28,363 nt of DNA from VFJZ01 sp046598415. GTDB lineage: Bacteria; Actinomycetota; Thermoleophilia; Gaiellales; F1-60-MAGs149. The position numbers and the translations under genes were made by a program. Shown piece by piece: positions 14,904-21,143 of the stretch. Below the pieces are notes generated by a model. The model saw nothing but the letters and a program-made list of their open reading frames with translations. It ran no database searches and had not been told where the DNA came from. The stretch spans positions 1 through 28,363 of the forward strand of contig JBKJIG010000127.1 in assembly GCA_046598415.1 (NCBI GenBank). Reading direction: 5' to 3'. Every line of letters starts with the position of its first letter. Position 1 is the first letter of the stretch.

Positions 14904-15329
14904 TCAGGCGGGGAGAGCGGGCGTGATGCTGCGCGCCGCCAGCTCGACGGCCTCGTCGAGGTCATCGATGGGGCGGAGGGTGACCATCGTCGCCCGCATC
15001 AGGCGGCGGACACTGGAGCCGCGGTTGCCGTTCAGAACGACCGGCATCTCGAGGCCGAGATCGCGGCTGAGCCGGAACGCTTCGTGGAACACGCTGAGGA
15101 TCGCCGAGTCGACCAGGGTCGCCCCGCGGAGGTCGATCACGCACGGGCGACACTCACCCAGCTCCCGATCGAGCGAGGCCCGCAGGGCGGGCGCCGTGCA
15201 GAGGTCGTGGTCGCCGGTCAGCGTGACGATCGTGACGCTGCCGCTGTGCACGACCCGAATCGACGTCGGCGGCACGTGGCCGATCCGCTGGACGTCGTGG
15301 ACGAGCTGCAGGCCGGTGTCGTGATCCAT
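14904..15329 (-). CDS. STAS-domain protein (anti-sigma factor antagonist type)
   Basis: A 141-residue single-domain STAS protein with the ATG at 15329. After a 25-residue N-terminal tail come 'SVTIVTLTGDHDLCTAPALRASLDREL', then 'PCVIDLRGATLVDSAILSVFHEAFRLS', in which 'D-S' marks the position of the serine phosphorylated by anti-sigma kinases in SpoIIAA/RsbV relatives. The C-terminus is helical ('DDLDEAVELAARS'). In a partner-switching system it would bind an RsbW-like kinase and free a sigma factor. No kinase or phosphatase gene is adjacent, so its partner must be elsewhere. Divergent from the large pteridine-like operon with 98 bp between. Confidence 0.82.
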   Translation of the reverse strand: MDHDTGLQLVHDVQRIGHVPPTSIRVVHSGSVTIVTLTGDHDLCTAPALRASLDRELGECRPCVIDLRGATLVDSAILSVFHEAFRLSRDLGLEMPVVLNGNRGSSVRRLMRATMVTLRPIDDLDEAVELAARSITPALPA

Positions 15330-15427
15330 GTTCGGGGACTACCCCCGATCCCGTGCGAGTCAAACGTCGGGAGGCGGTCTCGGCGGGGAGGAGACGCACC
15401 GGGACGCCACTCGTCGTATCGTGAGCC

Positions 15428-16417
15428 ATGCAGGAAATTCGGGACGAGGCGCTCGCGTTCTGGCTCCGCGAGCCCGGCCACGGCGAGATCCGGCCCGTCG
15501 CGCTGCCCGAGCCGGGGAGCGACGACGTGGTGGTGCGCACCCTGCACACCGGCGTCAGTCGCGGCACCGAGACGCTGGTGTTCCGCGGTGGTGTTCCGCC
15601 GAGCCAGTACACCGCGATGCGCGCGCCGTTCCAGGAGGGGGACTTCCCGGGGCCGGTCAAGTACGGCTACCTCAACGTCGGCGTCGTCGAGGCGGGCCCG
15701 GCGCAACTGCGCGGCCGGACGGTCTTCTGCCTGTACCCGCACCAGACCGCCTACGTGGTGCCGGCCGGCTCGGTGACCGTCGTGCCCGACGACGTGCCGG
15801 CCGCCCGGGCCGTGCTCGCTGGCACCGTCGAGACCGCCGTCAACGCCCTGTGGGACGCCGCCCCGCTGCTCGGCGACCGGATCACGGTCATCGGCGCCGG
15901 CATGGTCGGCTGCTGCGTCGCGCGTCTGCTGAGCCGGTTCCCGGCGATCGAGGTCACGCTCGTCGACGTCGACGCCGGCCGGGCCGGTGTCGCGGCCGCC
16001 ATCGGCGTCGGCTTCGCGCTGCCGGACGATGCCGCCGACGGCCGCGACCTCGTCGTGCATACCAGCGCCACGTCCGCCGGGCTGCAGCGGTCGCTCGACC
16101 TGCTCGCGCCCGCGGGCACGGTCCTCGACCTCAGCTGGTACGGCGACACCGAGGTGCGGCTGACGCTCGGCGGGGCGTTTCACTCGCGTCGCCTCGGCAT
16201 CCGGGCCAGCCAGGTCGGCACCGTCTCCCCCGCCCGCAGCGGCAGCCGCACCACGGCCGACCGGGTCGCCCTTGCTCTCGACCTGCTGCGCGACCCCGCC
16301 TTCGATGCGCTCGTCACCGGGGAGTCCCGCTTCGGCGAGCTGCCCGACGTGATGGCGCGGCTGTCCGCGGGGACGCTGCCGGCGCTGTGTCACACCATCA
16401 CCTACGGCGAGGGGTAG
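15428..16417 (+). CDS. Medium-chain dehydrogenase, BchC-like, lacking zinc ligands
   Basis: A 329-residue medium-chain dehydrogenase/reductase-fold protein, first gene of the operon. The N-terminal GroES-like part reads 'DVVVRTLHTGVSRGTETLVFRGG' and 'GPVKYGYLNVGVVEAGP'; the usual catalytic Cys ('C-G-T-D') is Ser-Arg here and the 'GHE' zinc motif is 'GYL', so no catalytic zinc is expected. The Rossmann part is 'RITVIGAGMVGCCVARLL' (about 155-172) followed by an acidic 'VDVDAGR' that suggests NAD. It is closest in style to the BchC/'zinc-binding alcohol dehydrogenase' subfamily. Presumably it oxidises or reduces an intermediate of the pathway encoded downstream. It is followed 3 nt later by the PTPS-like gene. 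No strong ribosome site precedes the ATG. Confidence 0.82.
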   Translation: MQEIRDEALAFWLREPGHGEIRPVALPEPGSDDVVVRTLHTGVSRGTETLVFRGGVPPSQYTAMRAPFQEGDFPGPVKYGYLNVGVVEAGPAQLRGRTVFCLYPHQTAYVVPAGSVTVVPDDVPAARAVLAGTVETAVNALWDAAPLLGDRITVIGAGMVGCCVARLLSRFPAIEVTLVDVDAGRAGVAAAIGVGFALPDDAADGRDLVVHTSATSAGLQRSLDLLAPAGTVLDLSWYGDTEVRLTLGGAFHSRRLGIRASQVGTVSPARSGSRTTADRVALALDLLRDPAFDALVTGESRFGELPDVMARLSAGTLPALCHTITYGEG

Positions 16418-16420
16418 CTC

Positions 16421-16819
16421 GTGTTCAGCGTGACCGTCCGCGATCACATGATGATCGCCCACAGCTTCCGCGGCGAGGTGTTCGGGCCCGCCCAGCGCCT
16501 CCACGGCGCGACGTACGTCGTCGACGCAACGTTTCGGCGGAGCGAGCTCGACGCCGACAACATCGTGGTCGACATCGGCCGGGCGTCGGAGGAGCTGCAT
16601 TCCGTGCTGGCCGACCTCAGCTACCGCAACCTGGACGACGAGGCCGCCTTCGAGGGCATCAACACGTCCACCGAGGCGCTCTCCAAGGTTGTCGCCGACC
16701 GGCTCGCGGAGCGCGTGCACGCGGGCGCCCTGGGCGAGGCCGCCCGCGGGGTCGAACGGCTGGTCGTGACGCTGCACGAGTCGCACATCGCATGGGCGAG
16801 CTACGAGCGCGATCTGTGA
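16421..16819 (+). CDS. Divergent 6-pyruvoyltetrahydropterin synthase/QueD family protein
   Basis: A 132-residue protein (GTG at 16421, GAGGGG just upstream) with the PTPS/QueD fold: 'VTVRDHMMIAHSFRGEVFGPAQRLHGATYVVDATF', 'NIVVDIGRASEELHSVLADLSYRNLD', 'INTSTEALSKVVADRL' and 'VERLVVTLHESHIAWASYE'. Against E. coli QueD the metal ligands His16 and His31 are kept (H14, H28), but His33 of 'HGH' is Ala30, the catalytic Cys27 is Ala24, and the Asp70-His71 pair is Ser67-Tyr68; the C-terminal Glu is present (E120). Normal PTPS or QueD chemistry is therefore unlikely. A new lyase/aldolase reaction or a binding role on a GTP-derived intermediate is the best inference. Its stop overlaps the next start by 4 bp. 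Confidence 0.8.
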   Translation: MFSVTVRDHMMIAHSFRGEVFGPAQRLHGATYVVDATFRRSELDADNIVVDIGRASEELHSVLADLSYRNLDDEAAFEGINTSTEALSKVVADRLAERVHAGALGEAARGVERLVVTLHESHIAWASYERDL

Positions 16820-17886
16820 CGGCAGTGCACGTCGTCCTCCCCGCCGGCAGCGACGACCCGGCCCGGCCAAGCGGCGGCAACGCCTACGACCGCCACGTCT
16901 GCCGCGGCCTGGCGTCGATCGGCTGGTCGGTGCACGAGCACGCGGTCGCCGGTAGCTGGCCGCGACCGGACGCAGGGTCGTGCGCGGCACTCGCCGGCGT
17001 CGTCGAGCGGATTCCCGACGGCGCCGTGGTGCTGCTCGACGGGCTGGTCGCCTCGGCCGCCCCCGAGGTGCTGGTGCCGCAGGCGAGCCGGTTGCGGCTG
17101 GTCGTGCTGGTGCACATGCTGTTCGGCGACCACTGGGCGGATGACGCGGCCGACGACGCCGAGGCCCGGGAACGCGAGGTGCTGATGGACGCGGCCGCCG
17201 TCGTCGTGACCACCAGCGAGTGGACGCGGCGCCGGCTGCTCGAGCTCTACCCGCTGCCGGCCGACCGGGTGCACGTCGCCGAGCCCGGCGTCGACGCCGC
17301 CGAGCTCGCGCCCGGCGCCGCCGCGGCGGGCGAGCTGCTCTGCGTCGCAGCCGTGATCGCCCGCAAGGGGCACGATCTGCTGGTCGGTGCGCTCGCGACG
17401 ACGATCGATCTGCCCTGGCGCTGCGTGTGCGTGGGCAGCCTGGACCGCGACCCGGCCTTCGTGGACGAGCTCCGCCGCAGGATTCGCGATGGTGGGCTGG
17501 GCGACCGGGTGCAGCTCGTCGGACCGCGCACCGGCGCCGACCTCGATCGCAGCTACGCCGCCGCCGACCTGCTGGTGCTGGCGTCGCGGGCGGAGCCGTA
17601 CGGCATGGTCGTCACCGAGGCTCTGGCCCGCGGGCTGCCGGTCGTCGCGACCGCGGTCGGCGGCGTGCCGGAGGCGCTCGGCCACGGCGCCGACGGAACC
17701 CGGCCGGGACTGCTCGTGCCGCCCGGCGACCCGGCCGAGCTCGCCGCCGCGCTGCGCTCCTGGCTCGGCGACGCCGACCTGCGCGCCCGGCTGCGCCGGG
17801 CCGCCCGCGAGCGACGTGCCTCGCTTGCCGGCTGGTCGACCACGACGTCGATCGTCGCCGACGTGCTGCAGCGGGCCGCGCGATGA
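16816..17886 (+). CDS. Glycosyltransferase family 4-type (GT-B)
   Basis: A 356-residue GT-B glycosyltransferase starting at a GTG that overlaps the PTPS-like stop (GTGA). The N-terminal domain has 'VHVVLPAGSDDPARPSGGNAYDRHV', a typical Gly-rich acceptor/donor loop of GT4 enzymes. The C-terminal donor domain has 'LLCVAAVIARKGHDLLVGAL', 'RVQLVGPRTGADLDRSYAAADLLVLASRAEPYGMVVTEALARGLPVVATAVGGVPEAL', including the E-x7-E signature ('EPYGMVVTE') that contacts the nucleotide sugar. Retaining mechanism expected; UDP- or GDP-sugar donor unknown. No membrane anchor. Within this operon it likely glycosylates the pyrimidine/pteridine-like product or a lipid carrier. The stop overlaps the next ATG by 4 bp. 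Confidence 0.88.
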   Translation: MTAVHVVLPAGSDDPARPSGGNAYDRHVCRGLASIGWSVHEHAVAGSWPRPDAGSCAALAGVVERIPDGAVVLLDGLVASAAPEVLVPQASRLRLVVLVHMLFGDHWADDAADDAEAREREVLMDAAAVVVTTSEWTRRRLLELYPLPADRVHVAEPGVDAAELAPGAAAAGELLCVAAVIARKGHDLLVGALATTIDLPWRCVCVGSLDRDPAFVDELRRRIRDGGLGDRVQLVGPRTGADLDRSYAAADLLVLASRAEPYGMVVTEALARGLPVVATAVGGVPEALGHGADGTRPGLLVPPGDPAELAAALRSWLGDADLRARLRRAARERRASLAGWSTTTSIVADVLQRAAR

Positions 17887-18707
17887 CGCCCGGCGACGAC
17901 CGCATCAGCGGGCAGTGGCTGACCCTCCGCGAGCCCGCCGACGCCGCCGCCCGCGCCCCCGAGCTGGTCGAACGCCTCGCGCGCCACCTCCCGGCGACCG
18001 GCCGCCGGCTGATCCACGACCTCGGCGGCGGCACCGGGTCGATGGGCCGCTGGCTCGCGCCGCTGCTGACCGGGCCGCAGCGCTGGATCGTGCACGACCG
18101 GGACGCCGGGCTGCTCGAGGTCGCGGCGGCCCGGCCGCCCCGACCGGCGGCCGACGGATCGGCGGTCACCGTCGAGACCCGGCTATCCGACATCACCCGG
18201 CTGCCGCCGGATGCCCTCGCCGATGCGACCCTCATCACCGCCTCGGCCCTGCTCGACCTGCTGACCGCGGCGGAGCTGGCCCGGCTGGTTGCCAGCTGCA
18301 CCGCCGCGGGGTGTCCAGCGCTGCTCACCCTGTCGGTCGTCGGCCGCGTCGACCTGACCCCGGCGGAGCCACTCGACGCCCGCGTGGCCGACGCGTTCGA
18401 CGACCACCAGCGCCGCGCGACGGAGCGCGGCCGGCTGCTCGGTCCCGATGCCGTCATCGCCGCCGTCGAGGCGTTCGGCGGTGAGGGCGCCGACGTGCTT
18501 GTCCGGCCCAGCCCCTGGCGCCTGGGCGCTCTCGAGGCGCCGCTCGCGACGGAGTGGTTCGCCGGGTGGCTCGGGGCCGCGTGCGAGCAGGAGTCCGGGC
18601 TGGTTGCCGAATCGGGCGCGTACGCCGACCGCCGGCAAGCGCAGACCGCCGCCGGGCGGCTCGCCGTCACCGTTGGCCACGCCGACCTGCTGGTCCTGCC
18701 CGGATGA
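17883..18707 (+). CDS. Class I SAM-dependent methyltransferase
   Basis: A 274-residue methyltransferase with the ATG at 17883 overlapping the glycosyltransferase stop (ATGA). SAM motif I is 'LIHDLGGGTGSMGRWLAPLL' at about residues 43-62, followed by an acidic strand ('RWIVHDRDAGLL') and 'ATLITASALLDLLTAAELARLV', the post-II/III region. The C-terminal part ('LLGPDAVIAAVEAFGGEGADVLVRPSPWRLG') is a substrate-specific cap. Cytoplasmic. The acceptor is unknown; position between a glycosyltransferase and a membrane protein suggests it tailors the operon's product. Confidence 0.88.
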   Translation: MTPGDDRISGQWLTLREPADAAARAPELVERLARHLPATGRRLIHDLGGGTGSMGRWLAPLLTGPQRWIVHDRDAGLLEVAAARPPRPAADGSAVTVETRLSDITRLPPDALADATLITASALLDLLTAAELARLVASCTAAGCPALLTLSVVGRVDLTPAEPLDARVADAFDDHQRRATERGRLLGPDAVIAAVEAFGGEGADVLVRPSPWRLGALEAPLATEWFAGWLGAACEQESGLVAESGAYADRRQAQTAAGRLAVTVGHADLLVLPG

Positions 18708-18808
18708 GCGCCGTTCCGGACGGTGAACCACGGCTGCGACTCGCGCGTACCCCGTTCAAGCGTCGGAAACCCATGGCAGCACCTCGACGAGAGCAGGCAT
18801 CAGCATGA
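18704..18808 (+). CDS. Possible 34-residue ORF coupled at both ends
   Basis: An ATG at 18704 overlaps the methyltransferase stop (ATGA), and the TGA at 18806-18808 overlaps the ATG of the following membrane-protein gene (ATGA). The product would be a basic 34-residue peptide beginning MSAVPDGEPRLRLARTPFK. The double 4-bp overlap matches the junction style of the rest of the operon and would carry ribosomes across what is otherwise a 97-nt gap. Against it, only about 18 of 34 third positions are G or C, well below the neighbours. It may be a coupling leader more than a functional protein. Confidence 0.35.
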   Translation: MSAVPDGEPRLRLARTPFKRRKPMAAPRREQASA

Positions 18809-19791
18809 ACCGGACAGCGTGGGCCTCGGCCCGCCTCGTGGGCGTCGGCGCGACGTTCGCGGTCCTGCTCTGGCGGGTCGGCTCGGGGCCATTCGTCGAC
18901 GGCATCCACGCGGTCGACGGCACGGCGCTGGCGGCCGCCGTCGGACTCGGGTTGCTGACCACCGTGTGCTGCGCCTGGCGATGGCAGGTCGTGGCCCGCG
19001 GGCTCGGCGCCGACCTGCCCCTGCCGGTTGCGGTGGCCGCGTACTACCGCTCGATGTTCCTCAACGTCACGCTGCCCGGCGGCGTCGTGGGCGACGTCCA
19101 CCGCGGGGTCAGCCACGGCCGCGACGTGAGCGATGTCGGCCGCGGGCTGCGGGGGGTCGCGTGGGAACGCACCGCCGGGCAGGTCGTGCAGGCCGTCCTC
19201 ACCGTCGCCGTGCTGCTCGCGCTGCCCTCGCCGATGCGGTCGGCCATGCCGCTCGTCGCGGTCGGGCTCGTTCTGGCGCTGGTGGCCGTCGGGCTCGTCG
19301 CGCGGGCTCGCCCGGGTCACGACCGTTCGCGATGGGCGCGGCTCCGTGGCGCGGTGGCCGGAGACATCCGCGACGGGCTGGTCGCCCGGCGGGCCTGGGT
19401 CGGCATCGCGATCGCCTCGGCGCTGGCCGTCGCCGGCTTCGCCGCCACCTTCGTGATCGCCGCGCGGACGGCCGGCACCACCGCGCCGCTGTCCCGGATG
19501 CTGCCGCTGGCGCTGCTGGTGCTGATGGCCATGGCGCTGCCAAACATCGCCGGCTGGGGCCCGCGCGAGGGCGTCGCGGCGTGGGCGTTCAGTGCGGTCG
19601 GGCTCGGTGCCGCACAGGGCGTCGCCACCGCCGTCGTCTTCGGCGTGATGGTGTTCGTCGCCAGCCTGCCGGGCGCCGTGGTGCTGATGGTGGCCTGGCT
19701 GCACCGGTCGCCGCTGCCCGGGCGGTCGGGGCCGACGCTTGCGGGGCGCAGCGCCGATGTCGTGCGAGCGGAGGGGGTGGCGCATGTCTGA
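18805..19791 (+). CDS. Lysylphosphatidylglycerol synthase TM-region/YbhN (UPF0104) family membrane protein
   Basis: A 328-residue polytopic membrane protein with about eight hydrophobic segments, of the 'LPG synthase transmembrane region' (YbhN, UPF0104) family. The conserved 'AYYRSMFLNVTLPGGVVGDVHRG' block (about residues 73-95) and the later 'PNIAGWGPREGVAAWAF' (about 238-255) are family hallmarks; relatives include the flippase half of MprF. It lacks the soluble aminoacyl-transferase domain, so lipid modification is not expected; a role in flipping or exporting a glycosylated or lipid-linked product is the likely inference. The start overlaps the small upstream ORF by 4 bp, and its stop overlaps the RibD-like start by 8 bp. 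Confidence 0.86.
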   Translation: MNRTAWASARLVGVGATFAVLLWRVGSGPFVDGIHAVDGTALAAAVGLGLLTTVCCAWRWQVVARGLGADLPLPVAVAAYYRSMFLNVTLPGGVVGDVHRGVSHGRDVSDVGRGLRGVAWERTAGQVVQAVLTVAVLLALPSPMRSAMPLVAVGLVLALVAVGLVARARPGHDRSRWARLRGAVAGDIRDGLVARRAWVGIAIASALAVAGFAATFVIAARTAGTTAPLSRMLPLALLVLMAMALPNIAGWGPREGVAAWAFSAVGLGAAQGVATAVVFGVMVFVASLPGAVVLMVAWLHRSPLPGRSGPTLAGRSADVVRAEGVAHV

Positions 19792-20476
19792 GCGCCCGTA
19801 CACCCTGCTCAGCTGCGGCATGTCGATCGACGGCTACCTGGGCAGCGCGGTGCCGCGGCGCCTGGCGCTGTCCAACGACGCCGACTTCGACCGCGTCGAC
19901 GCGGTGCGCGCGTCGTGCGACGCGATCATGGTCGGCGCCACCACCGTCCGCAACGACAACCCGCGACTGCTGGTGCGCTCGCAAACCCGCCGCGACGAGC
20001 GGACGGCGCGCGGCCTCGCACCGTCGCCGATGAAGGTGACCGTGACCGAGCGGGTCGAGCTCGACGCGGGCGGCAACTTCTTCACCGCCGGCGACGCCGA
20101 GAAGCTCGTCTACTGCCCCAGCTCACGCGTTGCCGACGCGCGATCGCGGCTCGGCCCGGTGGCGACCGTCATCGACGGCGGCCGGCCGGTCGAGATGCGG
20201 CGGGTCAGCGAGGACCTCGGCGACCGCGGCGTGGAGCGGCTGATGGTCGAGGGCGGCGGCAAGGTGCACACCCAGTTTCTGACCGACAACCTCGTCGACG
20301 AGCTGCAGCTCGTCGTCGCGCCCTTCTTCGTCGGTGATGCCCGGGCCCCGCGGTTCGTCAGCGACGGCCGCTTCCCCTGGAACCCCGACCGGCGGGCGAC
20401 GCTCGCCGAGGTCCGCCAGATCGGCGATGTGGTGCTGCTGCGCTACGCGCTGTCGTCGCGGTTCCGGACCGACTGA
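19784..20476 (+). CDS. RibD C-terminal-type reductase (dihydrofolate reductase fold)
   Basis: A 230-residue protein; the ATG at 19784 is chosen because GGAGGGGG lies just upstream and the product then opens with the family's first strand ('YTLLSCGMSIDGYLG'). Other hallmarks: 'VDAVRASCDAIMVGATTVRNDNPRLLVR' and 'GVERLMVEGGGKVHTQFLTDNLVDELQLVVAPFFVG', the NADPH and substrate site of the 5-amino-6-(5-phosphoribosylamino)uracil reductase (RibD/RIB7) family. There is no deaminase domain fused. In bacterial riboflavin synthesis reduction follows deamination, whereas archaeal and fungal enzymes reduce the GTP cyclohydrolase product directly; this stand-alone reductase next to a GTP cyclohydrolase II would fit the latter order. 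It starts within the previous gene (8-bp overlap). Confidence 0.88.
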   Translation: MSERPYTLLSCGMSIDGYLGSAVPRRLALSNDADFDRVDAVRASCDAIMVGATTVRNDNPRLLVRSQTRRDERTARGLAPSPMKVTVTERVELDAGGNFFTAGDAEKLVYCPSSRVADARSRLGPVATVIDGGRPVEMRRVSEDLGDRGVERLMVEGGGKVHTQFLTDNLVDELQLVVAPFFVGDARAPRFVSDGRFPWNPDRRATLAEVRQIGDVVLLRYALSSRFRTD

Positions 20477-20488
20477 CCGAGGAGACCC

Positions 20489-21136
20489 ATGCCGCTGCCC
20501 CTGCCCAAGACGACGATCCGCACACAGGTGTCCCTGCCCCTGCGGTTCGCCGACGGGTACGCCACGGCCGCCCGGGTGTACACCTTCGACGGGCTGGTCG
20601 ACGGCCAGGAGCACCTCGCCTTCGGGCTGGGCGACCGGGCCGCCGCGGTCACCTCCGGCGAGGGCGTGCCGCTGATCCGGCCGCACAGCGAGTGCCTCAC
20701 CGGCGACGTCTTCGGCAGCGAGCGGTGCGACTGCGGGCCGCAGCTGCGCGAGGCCGTCGAGCGCATCGGCGACTCGGGTGGCTACCTGCTGTACCTGCGG
20801 CAGGAGGGTCGCGGCATCGGCCTGTACGCCAAGCTCGACGCCTACGCGCTGCAGGACACGGGCCTGGACACCTACGAGGCGAATCTCGCGCTGGGCCACG
20901 GCGCGGACGAGCGCAGCTACCTGGTCGCCGCGCAGATGCTGCACGCGCTCGGCGTGGCGCGCGTCGCCCTGCTCAGCAACAACCCGGACAAGGCCCGGCA
21001 GCTGAGCCGGTTCGGCGTCGCCGTCGACGAGCGGGTGCCGACGGGCGTGCACCTGTCGGCCGCGAACGCGCGCTACCTCGCGACGAAGGCACGCCGCGGG
21101 GAGCACACGCTCGAGCTGCCGCTGTCCGCGGGCTGA
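20489..21136 (+). CDS. ribA: GTP cyclohydrolase II (stand-alone)
   Basis: A 215-residue GTP cyclohydrolase II without the DHBP synthase domain usual in actinobacterial RibBA. The three zinc cysteines are Cys69, Cys80 and Cys82 in 'HSECLTGDVFGSERCDCG'; 'LLYLRQEGRGIGLYAKLDAY' follows, then 'DTYEANLALGHGADERSY' and 'LLSNNPDK', all canonical. Tyr119 aligns with E. coli Tyr105; its replacement by Met in S. coelicolor SCO6655 gives a formyl-retaining product, so this enzyme should do the full reaction: GTP to 2,5-diamino-6-ribosylamino-pyrimidinone 5'-phosphate, formate and pyrophosphate. GAGGAG precedes the ATG. Last gene of the operon; no lumazine or riboflavin synthase is nearby, so it probably serves a dedicated pathway. 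Confidence 0.93.
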   Translation: MPLPLPKTTIRTQVSLPLRFADGYATAARVYTFDGLVDGQEHLAFGLGDRAAAVTSGEGVPLIRPHSECLTGDVFGSERCDCGPQLREAVERIGDSGGYLLYLRQEGRGIGLYAKLDAYALQDTGLDTYEANLALGHGADERSYLVAAQMLHALGVARVALLSNNPDKARQLSRFGVAVDERVPTGVHLSAANARYLATKARRGEHTLELPLSAG

Positions 21137-21143
21137 GCGTTCG

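Noticed and set aside
14507..14965. A 152-codon minus-strand frame spanning the REP-like element
   Set aside because: It overlaps the antitoxin-like gene in another frame, runs through palindromic repeats and matches nothing.
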